This document shows positions 10,441-22,370 of a stretch of DNA of 64,000 nt, piece after piece. The stretch's first letter is position 1; each line of letters opens with the position of its first letter. The notes beneath the pieces are model-generated. The model searched no databases. It worked only from the letters and a program-made list of their open reading frames with translations, and was not told the origin of the DNA. Made by a program: the position numbers and the translations under genes. The DNA is from Begonia masoniana (Eukaryota > Streptophyta > Magnoliopsida > Cucurbitales > Begoniaceae). The stretch spans positions 72,745,497-72,809,496 of the forward strand of contig CM039502.1 in NCBI GenBank assembly GCA_022432975.1. The letters run 5' to 3'.

Positions 10441-12748
10441 CATAAACTCGAAGACATACTGTGGAAGGCTAGAGTGGATGACAGAAGCCGTGGACAATCG
10501 GGAGCTGTGGACATTTAAAAAAGCACATGTGGACGTTTAAAAATAACAGAGGCTGTGGACTTTTGAAATAACAGAGGCTGTGGACGTTTGACATAACAGA
10601 GGCTGTGGACGTTTGACATAATAGAGGCTGTGGACGTTTAAAAATAACAAGGCTGTGAACTTTTGATATAACAGAGGCTGTGGACGTTTGACATAACAAA
10701 GGCTGTGGACGTTTAAGTAACAGAGGCCGTGGATGTTTAAAAATAACATAGGCAAAATAGTGGACACAGAAGTCCGTGGACGTTTACAATAAAAGACAAA
10801 AACAGTGGACACAGGAGTTCGTGAACGTTTACAATAAAATACAAAACAGTGGACACAGGAGTTTGTGGACGTTTAAAATCAAAGGTAAAAACAGTGGACA
10901 CAGAAGTCCGTGGACGTTTGAAATCAAAGGCAAAAGGGACAACTAACACTTAGCCGAATACTTGAAAACTCGAAAGACAGAAACTGAAAGGGCAGAATGG
11001 ACGACTATTTTCAAAGGCAAAATGGACGACTGTTTAATTTTTACTGAAATAGATGAAACTTAACAGGAAGGCATAAAAAAAGAAGACATGAAAACAGAAA
11101 GCATAAAAGCTTCAAACTTCAGAAACCGATTCAAAACATGATTTTGGACATATCAGAAAACATGACAGAAGTTTAAGAAACCCGACTGCATTGATAGCTC
11201 TAAAATCAGAGAAAATCCATGCACAACCTAAGAGAAAATCCCAAGCAATTCCAGAATATTTCAAAACATACATTCAACTGCCAAACAGAGGTTTTAAAAC
11301 ATCAACATAAAGTTTATACATCGTTTTAAAACTTTTAACAGCTGTACAGAATCTGAACATGCACTTCCTGAATTCACCAAAACAGGAGTTTTAGAAAAAC
11401 AAAAACACAAAGTCAATACATCGTTTTCCAAATCCAGCAGAGACTATACTAACATGAACTTCATTTTTAAAACTTCACTCTCGGGTTAGAAATGTGTCTG
11501 GCTGTCACAACCACTCCCGAAAGCTCGTGCCACCAACCACCTATTCGTCGGACTGAGGCACAAACTCCTCATCCACGGGTTCCGTATCTACATCAGAGAG
11601 TTCAACTATGAGCCTAAAGCTCAGTAAGAACATAAAAATGCAGTGATGCATATGCTATGCATGAACTTTCAGAATACAGTGACATTACAGAACATTACTT
11701 TTATCTGTCAGGGGGGTGTAAGTGAGGCTTATAGGGGAACTGGCGCAGGGGGTGCACTATCAGGCACATTACAGCAGTCAAAGCAGGGGGCCAGTCCCCG
11801 TCCCACACTTAACCAAACATTACATTACAGGTTTTATCTTTCTTAACTTCAAACCGTGTGCAGAAAACATTTGCATAACTTTCGGGGAAAAACGTGTATG
11901 CATGAGCATTTACAGTGCTTAAACTTAATACAAACAGGCAACAGAAATAACACAGCAGACGTAAAACAAAAACACAGATAACTCAGAACATAACCTATGA
12001 TTTATCTACCCAACAACAACCCGACATAAATGAAAAACCTAGTATGTCCGTGATGTAGGGCCTTAAGGGCCAACCTACGCGCATGACCTTACCTGTTGTC
12101 CGTGAAGTTGCAAGCTTTGTTCGTGTTGCGTCGGTGTTGCACGAACCTATAACATGCACGTAAAGAAAATAAACAGAGCTGCAAATGCTAACTAATAACT
12201 TAGTAGGATATGCTCCAAACTCCATTCAAACCTTTAGAAAACAAACCAACGTGTTTTCATACAAAAATAGTGAGTTTTCTCCAAAGTATCTTAACCCTAA
12301 ACTTCAACAAAACTCACATTTTAACTTGTCCAGACTCATTAACTTTAGTAGATGATTACCTTCACTAGAGAAAACTGGAGAAACGAGAAAAGACAGAGTT
12401 TAGAATGTCGCTGGTAGTCTGGAAGAGAGAAAGCAGAGAGGAGTGAAAAGAAACAGAGGAGAAATGAAGAGGGTTTCACGTAGAGAAGAGAAAAAGAGAG
12501 GAGGGGCTTGGCTTCTTCAACAAGCCAGGACACTTGGCTCTCATCCATTGGCTTCCTCCTACCAACCTAAATTCCTACCTAAACTGCCCCTCATTGGTTT
12601 CCAACTAATTTGTTAATTAGTTTGTCAATTCGGTTTTTCCATTAAACACTCCGACAAATTCCTTAAAACATTCATTGTATTAATATAAAAATTTATCCCG
12701 TTAAATGATTCGGGGAATAATTACATGGCCAAAATGTCGGGTGTTACA
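10440..12748 (-). mobile_element. Minus-strand gypsy-type LTR (LTR-7)
   Basis: The plus-strand right end GGGTGTTACA at 12748 is the start of the LTR on the minus strand. In minus-strand order there is a donor-like CAG/GTAAGG at 12092, a GGCCCTTAAGGCC hairpin and CCTACATCA, a short repeat-like block (11710-11790), the hairpin TGAGC/GCTCA (11609-11623) and an acceptor-like TGATGTAG at 11588, then the array at 10484-10930. 11100-12110 resembles 62540-63850, so the LTR at the end of the window is the same broad family. The left end is not defined and no partner LTR or TSD was found. Confidence 0.65.
10484..10930 (-). repeat. Tandem array in LTR-7
   Basis: Imperfect 25-40 bp units with a (C/T)GTGGACGTTTAAAATAACA core recur across about 450 bp. 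The first half alternates with AGAGGCTGTGGAC, the second with CAGTGGACACAGAAGTC. The GTGGACG core also occurs in the LTR-1 array. Confidence 0.85.
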
Positions 12749-13294
12749 GTTAAGATATCAAATTGAAGCTTTCGTCGAGGCCCACACATTGCATGCTTTT
12801 TTGGGCCCAAAACATATCGTTTAAACCTTCAATTCGACATCCAAATATTTTACAAACTATTTTCTTTATTATTTGATTTTATTATAATTTCCTTAAATAG
12901 TCAGCTATTTTATTTAGGGTTGTATTCCAAATTCAACAATTATTATTCAAAATTCTGAAGTTAAAGTAACTAACTATTTAAGAATAATAACGTTAATTTC
13001 AGATTCTTGAATAATAATTGTTGAATCTTGAATAATAATTGTGAAGTTAAAGTAGCTAACTATTTAAGGATAATAATGTTAATTTCAGAATCTTGAATAA
13101 TAATTTTTGAATTCGGAATACAACCCTAAATAAAATAGCTAACTATTTAAGGAAATTATAAAAAAATCAAATAATACAGAAAATAGTTTGTAAAATATTT
13201 GGATGTCGAATTGAAGGTCTAAATGATAAATTTTGGACCCAAAAAAGCATACAATGTGTGGGCCTCGACGAGAGCTTCAATTTGATATTTTAAC
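12749..13294. mobile_element. Palindromic (foldback) DNA element
   Basis: 12749-13010 and 13065-13294 are long inverted repeats: the outer arm, starting ATATCAAATTGAAGCT and GTCGAGGCCCACACATTG, recurs as its reverse complement ending at about 13292. The middle repeats GAATAATAATTGTTGAAT-like units. No ORF. The left tip is missing: LTR-7 abuts the arm at 12748, so the LTR inserted into or beside this element. Confidence 0.8.
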
Positions 13295-13600
13295 GATCCA
13301 AAACGGATACACGTAATAAAAGTTATGGCTGTTTGAAGTTTAGATGATCACCATGAAATTAAGGCACGACGCGGAGGGTCTTCACCCTCACAAGTACCCC
13401 CGCGGAGAGTGAGAATGAGTGGACGTTCTCACCATGCGGCCAACCATTCTCATTCTCCGCGGGGGCATATCGGTTTGTCGCTAATTTATTTTTTGTCTAT
13501 TTTTGATATTTTGAGCTATTTTTTGCACGAAAAATTTGTTTGATCCATTTTTTGCACTTGACTTAAAGTTGAATCCAGATTTTGCATTTTACCCTTGAAA
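13295..13600 (-). mobile_element. Mutator-like element end
   Basis: The reverse complement of this stretch aligns to the left end of the element at 16355-18471: terminal GGGTAAAATGCAAAATC, then CAAACAAATTTTTCGTGCAAAA, GCGACAAACCGATATGCCC and a GC hairpin (about 13398-13466, CCCGCGGAGAGTGAGAATG / its complement). Similarity looks moderate, so it is a relative, not a copy. Its right tip is at about 13597 in front of a poly-A run. Together with 12749-13294 it may be a single larger element. Confidence 0.6.
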
Positions 13601-13629
13601 AAAAAAAAACAATTATGTTCAAGGAACAA

Positions 13630-14109
13630 TGTGTATTTTATTTTATTTTATTTTTTAATTAATTAAGCAAAAGACTGGTTTTTGAATCCTTAAACTAATA
13701 CTAAACTTAAAGAGATTAGCTCTTACTTGTCACCCTAAAACTTCTATTAATTTATTTAATTTTAGCTTAACCACTTTGGCTGAATCCATTACAGCGGTCA
13801 AAGAAGGGTAGTTTGGGTATTTCGATGTGGTAATTTTATATATTCATATCATATAGACGCAATACCCAGTTGCAGAGAATCATTATAGTATCCTCCATTA
13901 ATGGAAGGCCAGATTTTCCATTGAAGTCGTATAAAAGCTTCAAATCCTTCTACTTCTGGCGCCATTTGCAGGCATCTCCTGGTTCAAACATAACCTGTAT
14001 GGCTGTATCTCCCTCTCTTCCTCTTCTATTGAAGCGATAAACACTTTCTGCTTCTGCCCACCTTTCCATTCTTCTTCTTCTTCTTCTTCTTCTTCACCGT
14101 TACTTGATA
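13630..14109 (+). promoter_or_regulatory. Upstream region of the AHL gene
   Basis: About 480 bp separate the Mutator-like end from the AHL start codon. A TATA-like TTTTATATATTC lies at about 13835-13846, about 265 bp before the ATG. A CTT microsatellite (14070-14095) lies in the presumed 5' UTR. No other site is supported. Confidence 0.4.
14070..14095 (+). repeat. (CTT)n microsatellite in the 5' leader
   Basis: Eight to nine CTT units 15 bp before the AHL start codon. Such pyrimidine repeats are common in plant 5' UTRs. Confidence 0.9.
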
Positions 14110-16023
14110 ATGGAGGAGAAGGACAGCCCATTTTCTGGGTCTCCCGGAGTATCGGAAACCGAGTCGACCCCTGCGCTAATGACTGAGATGGCGCCAAAAG
14201 TGGTCTCTATGGATGGGGAGAAAAGCTTTCTACCTTCGACTACGACTAAATCGACGATGGTGACGAGGGGAGGAGGAGGGTCGGTGAGTGGCGATTTTCT
14301 CGGGAAAAAGAAGAGGGGAAGGCCGAGAAAATATGATTCGGATGGGAACTTGAGCTTGGCTTACCAGAAAATTGCTTCGCCAGATGGGTTTTCTCTGTCA
14401 CACACTTCACCTTCTGAGTTTTCTTCCCAAAAAGGGCGAGGTAGGCCTTCTGGGTCTAGAAATTGGCAACTTCTTTCTTCATTAGGTGAGTTTTGGTAGA
14501 ATATGACTCGGTCATTTGGTGTAAAGGGCAGTCATTTTCTGTTTGGTTCCCGAGAAAGTACTGGACTCATACAGGCATTTTTCATATTTTTGTTCGCCTA
14601 TTTCTATCTTTTCCGAGCTGAACTTGCAAAAATAATCGCTTTCTTTAGTTGGTAGGAATCAAATGGCGGTAGTCAATATCAAAGCTGACATTTTTGGTTC
14701 ATCCCCGTTTCATTTAGAAACCTTTAATATTGTTAGGTCGCCTGATTGCTTTAAATTAATTTTATTTTCCATTTAGAGTAATCCATTTACAGGAAATATA
14801 ATATATCAAAAGGGAAATCGTAGATTTTGTTTCTGGGCAGTGAAGAAAGTTGGGGTTTTGGGAATATTTGACCAAATGTATCTTGACACTGCCCGCTGAT
14901 CTATGAAGGTGAATTGTTTGCTAATACTGCTGGAGGAGACTTTACGCCTCATATTGTCACTGTGAAAACAGGGGAGGTAATGATTGTATTTCAAATGTCT
15001 TCTCCTTCTCCCAAATCCTTCAATTTTCTGCGCAGAGAGAGAGAGAGAGAGAGAAAGATGAACGAGATTTAAATTTGTGGGATTTGCAGGATGTTGCAGG
15101 GAAAATTCTTTCATTTTCACAGAAAGGGCCGAGAATGATTTGCGTTCTGTCAGCAAATGGGGCTGTCTCTAATGTTACTATTCACCAACCAGGCTCTTCT
15201 GGTGTCATTTTGACATACGAGGTATTTCTCTGTCTATCTCTCCAATTGTTTCATTCAACATTCTGGGAACAATTCGCAGATTTTCTTGTGCTAAGTCTAA
15301 TCTCTGGACGATATTCAGTGATTATATGGCTACATTATGAATTGTTGAATTTGATAATTAAGTATATAACTGAGATCTCTGCACGGAAACCGTATCGAAT
15401 GGACTTTGAAATTTCATGCAGGGTAGATTTGAGATTCTGTCCTTATCTGGGTCGTTCACAGTAACAGACAGTGGTGGTACGAGGAGTAGGACAGGCGGAT
15501 TGAGCGTCTCCTTGGCAGGTCCAGACGGTCGAGTCATCGGTGGTGGTATCGCTGGTTTATTAGTGGCTGCCAGCCCCATCCAAGTAACTTCTTTCTCTTA
15601 CGTTTCTGATCAATTTTCAATGATTCATCAGATTATCAACTCATTTTTATGCCTAAAAACCATTCTTGAACCTTTCAATCTCTATAATTCTTTAGTATTA
15701 TGATCTTGATTTGCTAGATTGTCATCGGAAGTTTCATGCCGAACAAGTTCAAGATGCATAAAAGGAAGTACCGGAGAGAGTATGCAGTCTCTTCCACAAA
15801 CAGAGCTGCACCAGAGACCAGGCCAATCCCACAAGACAACCCTGAGAACGAAATTCGCTCCGCTCCGTTGACAGGGCAAACGAACGGGGAAGTAGATGGG
15901 TGCGAAAGTGAGAAGCACAATCTCAATTTTCCGTCCGAGAATACTGCATGGACTATCTCAGCTTCTTCATCGGATCAAAGGATATCTCCTGATATTAACA
16001 TTTCTGTGTCATTTGGAGAGTAG
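14110..16023 (+). CDS. AT-hook motif nuclear-localized (AHL) protein, two AT-hooks
   Basis: Predicted minor-groove DNA-binding protein of the plant AHL family, acting in the nucleus on AT-rich DNA and in transcription control. Five exons give one frame: 14110-14485, 14909-14976, 15090-15221, 15422-15583 and 15718-16023, all with GT-AG introns, 1044 nt, 347 residues. Residues 69-76 are the first AT-hook (RGRPRKYD). Residues 110-120 are the second (RGRPSGSRNWQ). Residues about 137-255 are the PPC/DUF296 domain, with GRFEILSLSGSF (193-204), and the basic MHKRKYRRE follows at 259. Two hooks plus an intron-containing gene fit the clade B AHL type. The start is ATG 14110; an in-frame TTG six bases upstream is not a credible start. 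No internal stop: likely functional. Its 3' tail (16146-16335) recurs at 57741-57930. Splice sites were read by eye; the exon 2 acceptor is the least certain. Confidence 0.93.
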
Positions 16024-16354
16024 AACTAACTCGTTGAATGCTCTTATTTTCAGGTGTTAGATTCATAAAAGCAGAATTTGCTGACATGAAAAGGCAGATT
16101 GAACTAATTGTTCTTGGTTTTCTTACCCTGATCTGAATTACTGAGTTAGATTTTTAACAGTTTCCTGAAGAGATTGTTTAATATCCGTTTATGTTATCCG
16201 TTGCTGCCAATGAACAGAATATTGAGCGGCTGTTTAGTTGCAAATATGGGTCTCCAAGGCTGGATTGCAATGGCACAACTTTGAGAAGATAATTTGTATT
16301 TGTGGAGAGAGATAGTTCTAAAAATCAAATTCATAATATATTATAAAAATTAAA
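16024..16354 (+). other. AHL 3' region, duplicated elsewhere
   Basis: This 330-bp stretch follows the AHL stop codon. 16146-16335 matches 57741-57930 at high identity, so it is part of the segmental duplication that also carries the phosphatase gene. It probably holds the AHL 3' UTR. Confidence 0.7.
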
Positions 16355-18471
16355 GGGCAAAATCCAAAAAATGAATCGGATTTTAACTGAAGTTCAAAAA
16401 ATGGATCGAACAAATTTTTCGTCCAAAAAATGGCTTAAAGTATTGACAATGGACAAAAAAATGAATTCGCGACAAACCGATATGCCCTTGCGAGAAGTAT
16501 TCTGATGGAGAACAGTTTGCCGCGTGTGGAGAACGGCAAACCGTTCTCCTTGAGGGGGCACTTGTGATAGTGAAGATGTAACACCCAGGTATTTTTTTTT
16601 ATGGAATATTGGAGAGAAGATTTATCGGAATTTAAAAAGGCATAATGAGAATTTAGTTTATTCAAGTTAATTTAGTTTTATTAAAGTTATTATTATTATT
16701 ATATATTATTAATTAATTAATTAAATTAAATAAAAAATAAAATAAAAGTAAAATCAACAGAATAGCCGAAGCTATTCTGTCGAGCACCCGAGCGCGAGGG
16801 GAGGGAAGAACGGAGAGGGAGAGACGAGCGACGTCCCTCCGACGGCCACAGCCGGCAATTTCCGACGTTCTCCGGCCAGACGACGGCGATGTGCGGTTTC
16901 CGGTTGTCTCCGCGCACGAACCGACAGGTTAGATCGATTTGTGCCCTGTTTCGGTTCAGTTTGAGGCCGGGAGTGACGAGCTCGATTGAGCCCCGATCAC
17001 TGGCCGATTTAGGTTGTTTCCGGCGTGGGTTTGCCGACCCTTGGACCGGCTTTCATTGCCTGGTCGTGATGAGCCCGATTTGGGCGTAAAACAGTGAAGC
17101 CCTCTTTAGGGCATTTCGGGTTTTTGCTTGTAGTTCGGGATTTTGGGTTAGATTTTGTTAATTGAGTGTATATATGGTTGATTGGTGAGCAATTAAGTGA
17201 GAATTGATGGAAAATCGAAAAGGGGGATTTTCCGGATAAGGAGCAGTTCTGGTTTTTGCCATTTTGACCTAGCTACGGTCATTTGTTTTCAAATTCCTTT
17301 TGGCAGGTTAAAATTGGTTATTAGAGGAGTACGTGGCCGCTGGAATCGTTCGATTCCGATAACCGACGCAAAAGTTACGCGCGTTTGAAGTTTTGGGTCG
17401 GTTTTTAACGAACCCAAATTAGTGGCTCATTTAGTTAGATTTTAGTTGGGTTAGGCTAGAAATAGTAGTTTGAGAGTAATTGGTGAATGTAACCTTGAGT
17501 TTAATGAAGTTTGACTATTTGTCGTAGGTCGAGCCGTAGGTGGACAGGTAACCGAGAATCCTCATCGGGATAGGACGCCAGGTAAGTAGAGGACGTTTGT
17601 TTTGCCTTAGGACCTACACCACGGAACGGTAGGATTTATTGTTTGATAGTTGTGTCGTTTATATTGAGTTGTGTGAGAATGAATTGCTTATTGTGGTTTA
17701 TATTGTGGTTGTTGTTGTTTGGTATTGTTTGTTCGTTGTTGTTTGGTGATTATTTGGTTGTTGTGGTTATTTTATGTTGTACATTGAGTGAGCATGAGTT
17801 GTGAGCACGGGTTTGGGTTCGGGGGCGTTACAGAAGACCCCGCGTTCAATTGCGCGGGGGATCTTTACCCTCACAAATGCCCCATCGTTGTAAACGGTTT
17901 GTCATTTTTCATACGCGGCATAATATTTCATATTAATTATAATAAATACACTTTTAAGGTGTACTATTACCACTACAGATTCTTGGGTTTAAAGTTCTGA
18001 TTATTCTACTAATTCACGCCAATTCATTTTATACTATAAATTAACATAATTCTTTTTTAATTCATTTAATGTAGAAAAATTAATTTAAATATTATAATTT
18101 TGAATTAATTAAAGATTACAAAAAATTTAAAATCAGTATTATTTTAAAGTATATATATTAGGCAACGCCACGTGCCACACACGTGTAAAGTATATATATT
18201 ATGCATAAAATAGTTCATAAAATTTTCAAATATTAATTTGAAGGCTTAAAAACATACAGTAATAACTCTTCATAAATAATTGTAATAACTATTAATAAAT
18301 AAGTATTTTTAAAATATACTAAGACAAACTGATTTTATGAACTATTTTCTGTATTATTTGATTTGATTTTTATTTTCTTAATAAATTTTGTAATCTTTAA
18401 TTAATTCAAAATTTGTTCAAGCTATTTTTATAACTTCAGTTAAAGTTTGATCCATTTTTTGGATTTTGCCC
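16355..18471. mobile_element. Non-autonomous Mutator-type element with a nested solo LTR
   Basis: The ends are inverted repeats of about 40 bp, GGGCAAAATCCAAAAAATG... and its complement, with four or so mismatches. They are flanked by a perfect 9-bp duplication AAAATTAAA (16346-16354 and 18472-18480), the length typical of Mutator-like elements. Without the solo LTR the element is about 0.86 kb and encodes nothing, so it is MITE-like. It contains a GGAGAACGGCAAACCGTTCTCC-type hairpin near 16500-16550. It sits 330 bp downstream of the AHL stop codon. Confidence 0.88.
16577..17832 (+). mobile_element. Solo gypsy-type LTR (LTR-2)
   Basis: The 1256-bp unit starts TGTAACACCC, ends GGGGGCGTTACA and has a perfect GAAGA duplication (16572-16576, 17833-17837) with no internal region, so it is a solo LTR left by LTR-LTR recombination. 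17180-17430 is homologous, in opposite orientation, to 29010-29220 in the LARD LTR. It has the donor-like CAG/GTAAGT at 17582 and CCTACACCA after it, but ends before an acceptor-like counterpart, so it is a shortened version. Confidence 0.92.
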
Positions 18472-18480
18472 AAAATTAAA

Positions 18481-19440
18481 TAACATATAAATTTAAACAA
18501 TTTTAAACAGTAAAATCAAGTATGTTGCGGATCCTCGTGTTATTTTAATTCTATCTCTTAAGCAAAAAATAATTAGTGATATCAAATATCAAATTTGGAT
18601 AGGCTTTATTAAGATACGAATGAATAATTGTTGGCTTGGGCTGCTTGAGGGATTAACTGCTCCAATCTTGATATTTTGGGTCCAATATTGTAGGATTTGG
18701 TTTATGGCCTAGTCAGTGCCTTCCTCTTCTCTTCTTTCTGTCACATTGCGCATTCTACACAAAGATCTTCGTCTTCTCCAAAGTTCGGTTTTCTTTTTGC
18801 ACAGGATAATGCTGGAAATCCATCGAACCCTTCATCTCCTGTTTCTTATGCTTCGACTTGGGCTCTCTTCCTTTTTCATTTCTATTACGTCTAGATCCAC
18901 AGGTTGGTGTAAACTTGGTTAAACATGGTAATTGGATTTTCTGTTTCGGAATATGGCAAGGAGAAGCTTCGATCGCATTCCGTAATATTGGGTCGTCTAA
19001 TGGAGAAGGTCGGTCGATTTGGAGTTTGATTCTGATGTGGGTTTCGTCCAACTTTGTACAAATGGTGTTGCCGATCCAGTTGGATCTCGATCGGTTGTTT
19101 CTTTTCTTTGCAGAATCAAATCTAATCAATATATAGCATCATTAAATCGGAGATTATCAAATTATGAGATGTGAGGATATAATAGTTAAATTTGATTTAT
19201 TATTATTTAAGAATATTAAATTTTATTCTTAAATTTCTGTTGGTAAGAGAAATATTATATTGCCAGATGGGATTGTTTGACATGACCAAAAATAAAACAT
19301 CGCAACTGAGTACTGACGTACTGTGGGGTGAATTCTGGGATTTTCACAAGAAACATGCAAATTTAGAAGGATAGTAGAGAAATAGTTGAAGCTGCTTTCA
19401 TGTTAGAAGGATAGTAGAGAAAGCTGGGTTGGTGTAGTTG
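18481..19440. other. Intergenic stretch between the Mutator-type element and the phosphatase gene
   Basis: No supported gene. 18690-19135 has modest open frames on both strands without recognised motifs. 19165-19440 is repeated at 57955-58290 as part of the segmental duplication, and a short AGAAGGATAGTAGAGAAA-type tandem duplication lies at 19364-19420. Confidence 0.5.
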
Positions 19441-19449
19441 AAGCTGCTT

Positions 19450-20665
19450 TCATGGAAGCTGATTCTTCTCAAACTGACTGATAATCTTGGAGTAAAAGTT
19501 CCAATCAGGATGGCTAGGCGTAATCGCAGGCTTTCCAAAAGGATTGTTTGCGACAAACGAAGAAACATCCTCCGCCTCGGACATTTTATCCAGGTACAAA
19601 CGCAACTCTCCCGTCGGGCCTGTCATCAAAATAAAAGTAATGTCACAATGAAATACAGCCCTCGAAAGAAGTCCCATAGAAGGGATTTAGTTACCTAAAT
19701 CTGCAATGTCGACGAGCTCGGCCTTGTATTCATCAGGAAAAATGGCCGTGTGAGGCTGCAAAAGAAGACAAAAATGGTCAACAATGGCGATAGTTGATTA
19801 ATTGACATAAGTTGAAGGAACAGGATATCTCTACGGGATTAAGCAGGGCCTTGTAAGGGTCGTTATCGATCAACAGCGTGTTGGACGACGAAAATCCTAC
19901 TCCCGGGAAACTAAATTTTTTCCCCCACACTTTCTTTAACTTCTTCAGAAAGATTGGCTTACGCTTATTCTCCAAGTGCTTGAACCCTGAATCAGTGCAT
20001 TCGGTTTGGTACTGATAAAATCATTATCACGTTTTAAAATCAAAGCTACAACCATTTTTAATATATACTGAAAAGAAACTATAAAATTTCTGCAAATACC
20101 CATGCAAATAAAATTTTCTTAGATAGTCCTTCCATTATAGAATCCATGGCGGCGTTCAAGTACCACCTGGGGAGCCATTAAAAACCAATTAACAGTAAAT
20201 CAAATAGAGAAGAAAGGGAATAAATCAGTGAAATGTAAGGCGAGATCCCACTCCTTTGCAGAAGACCATATTCCAACTTCAAATTTCTCCAAACAAAACT
20301 TTATGAATTCCTCGCAGTGGGGCCTTCTGTAAACTGTGTAAAGAGAGACAAAGAGAGCAAAGTATAATCAAGCAATATTTCTATTGCGCTTGAATAAAAA
20401 AAGAATACAAAGTTTGACCTAAAATACTGCCATAAGAAGAATCAGGAGCTCGAAATCTGGGAATTTTATAGGTATCGCGGCGACAGACTCTTTGACAAAG
20501 CAATCCACCAAGACCTAGAACTATAAGCTTCTTTCTAATCGTAGGGCCTAAGTTCAGCTTCTCTAGAGATAAACCCAAGTCAGTTCTTGAGTCTGTTTCT
20601 TCCACATCATCGTCGCCGCCGTCTTCAGTTAGAGAAGAATTCCCGTCTCTGATTAGTCTTGCCAT
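19450..20665 (-). CDS. HAD/FCP1-like phosphatase homologue, copy 1
   Basis: Homologue of plant FCP1-homology (NIF) HAD-superfamily proteins, probable protein phosphatases. Six minus-strand exons, 20665-20419, 20333-20252, 20166-20100, 20011-19835, 19755-19695 and 19619-19450, join in one frame of 804 nt, 267 residues. All introns are GT-AG; exon 2 uses a weak GTGGGA donor. Recognisable segments are YRRPHCEEFIKFC (84-96), EVGIWSSAKEW (101-111), LLIDNDPYKALLNP (178-191) and the C-terminal HPDWNFYSK. The HAD motif I region (47-56) reads LIVLGLGGLL: the nucleophile Asp position is Gly, so catalysis is doubtful. Asp133 is Tyr here but Asp in copy 2. It is convergent with the AHL gene. Either a pseudo-enzyme or an old pseudogene that keeps its frame. 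Confidence 0.85.
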
Positions 20666-20759
20666 GCCGACACGTACTGAGGAGAGGAGAGGAGAGTGGA
20701 GTGATGTAGAGAATCGCCACTTGAGTTATGAGTGACGAGAGACTGACTGGAGAGACGAA

Positions 20760-20769
20760 TGTTATATAC
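20760..20769 (-). promoter_or_regulatory. TATA box of phosphatase copy 1
   Basis: On the minus strand TATATAAC lies about 100 bp upstream of the start codon at 20665. The same box is present before copy 2 (59605-59612). Confidence 0.55.
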
Positions 20770-20799
20770 TGATACAGGAAGGTGGAGAGACGAGATCTG

Positions 20800-21105
20800 T
20801 AAATGCAAATATATTGTAAAGTCATTAATTTTTTGACAAATAATATTTATGAAAATAATATTTTATTTTATTGATTTCAAAATTAGTAGTATGTTTCTTA
20901 GAAATCAAGAAATAATCTATTTAAATTATTGAATGGATGAATATTGAAAATCAAGAAGATATTGGTGAAAGTGAAAATAAAGAAACTTGAGGATCAAAGA
21001 AATTAGTTGAAAATCTAGAGGTTTTAGCTTTTTGGAAAACTTTGTTTTGGATAAATTATATCAAGTCTCTAGATATTAGTGAAAGTTAAAATTATATCAA
21101 GTCTA
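20800..21105. other. AT-rich flank of the copia nest
   Basis: No gene. TTAGTGAAAGTTAAAAT occurs here (about 21077) and again to the right of the nest (about 55227), so this flank and 55196 onward were probably contiguous before the copia insertion, possibly as the start of the LTR-like block that continues at 55196. Confidence 0.4.
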
Positions 21106-22370
21106 TGTAGGACCGTTATTGTCTAAGAGGGGAAATGAATTAGATTTTTCTCTTCTAATCTTAGTTTACTTACTGCAATATAGATGACTTAAAATATATT
21201 AACAGAGAAAGAGATAGAGAAAAATAACACAATGATTTTTACGTGGTTCGGCTAACTTTGTCTACGTCCACGCTTAAAGGATTTCCCTTTTGAAGATTCA
21301 CTACTTCTCTTCCACGAGAAAATTTGATTGAACTTCACGGGCGCTAATCAACTGCCTTTACACTTCTATTAAACTTCACGGGCATCAATCGCTGCCTTTA
21401 CATTTCTAATGTTAATCAGTATAGAGGACAAGAACTACACTCTCTCAAAATAGAATATCAAGTTTAAGAGTAGAGAGATGTAGAGAGTCGCAGAATATTA
21501 CAGAACTTTTGCTTATGAGAGTCAAGAGATAATTGTAAAAATTGGCAAAAGTTTTTCTCTCGAGCTTCTATTCTCCATTTTATACACGTCTGTAATTCGC
21601 TTATCATTCAGACGACTCTTTGTTTTCCGTACTGAAAATATGACCGTTGTGAAGAGTCCGTACGCAGAAAACTAACCGTTGAGATCTGGAGTCGCTATTA
21701 CGCTCGATGAAAGACTTCTTAATTAGGAAGATGTTATGCAAGTGGACGAAGTCTTTATTCGGTCGAAGTCACTTTCAGAAGATGTTCTTCTAGCTGACGA
21801 AATCTTTATTCGAATGACTTCGTTATTCGTTCGGTATCTTTATTTGTTTTGGATGACATTGATTTCGGATGACTCTAAGTCTGGACGATAAAACTTTATG
21901 TTGATTTCTAAGTCTGGACGACAAAGCTTTCTGTTGACTTCAAAGTTTGGAAGACGTTGATTTCAGATGACTTCTAAAATCTGGACGACAAAGCTTTTTG
22001 TTGTCTTCTAAGTCTGGACGACGTAATTCCCAAGGACAATTTCGGTCGATAATCTATTGGTTCTGCCATCGGTCGACTTTGTGTTGTTCGGTTGATATAT
22101 CTAGTTGATGATCTTCAAGTCTGCTTTGATTCGATCGATGTTCCTTTACCATTTTGCATGCACCAGACTCGACTACCAACACTTAACCAAAATCGTTAGA
22201 AAATATAATACCCTTTTTAAAGGGCATTCCCAAACAGATACTACCACGATTCACATACATAATTATAAATATCATTCATTGCTAATTTTCATCATTTTAT
22301 ATTTATATATTTTACATTAATCACAATCATCAAAAAACATAGTTATACTTAAACACAGTCTCAGTTAACA
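21106..22370 (-). repeat. 3' LTR of the SIRE-type copia element
   Basis: The 1265-bp LTR matches 43799-45000 plus 55173-55195. It contains ACGTGGTTCGGC-type sequence (21241) and an imperfect 35-60 bp array with the CTGGACGACAAAGCTTT core at about 21885-22030. Confidence 0.88.

Noticed and set aside
18697..19136. Small gene between the Mutator-type element and phosphatase copy 1
   Set aside because: Short frames on both strands, no motif, and the segment is absent from the second copy of the duplication.
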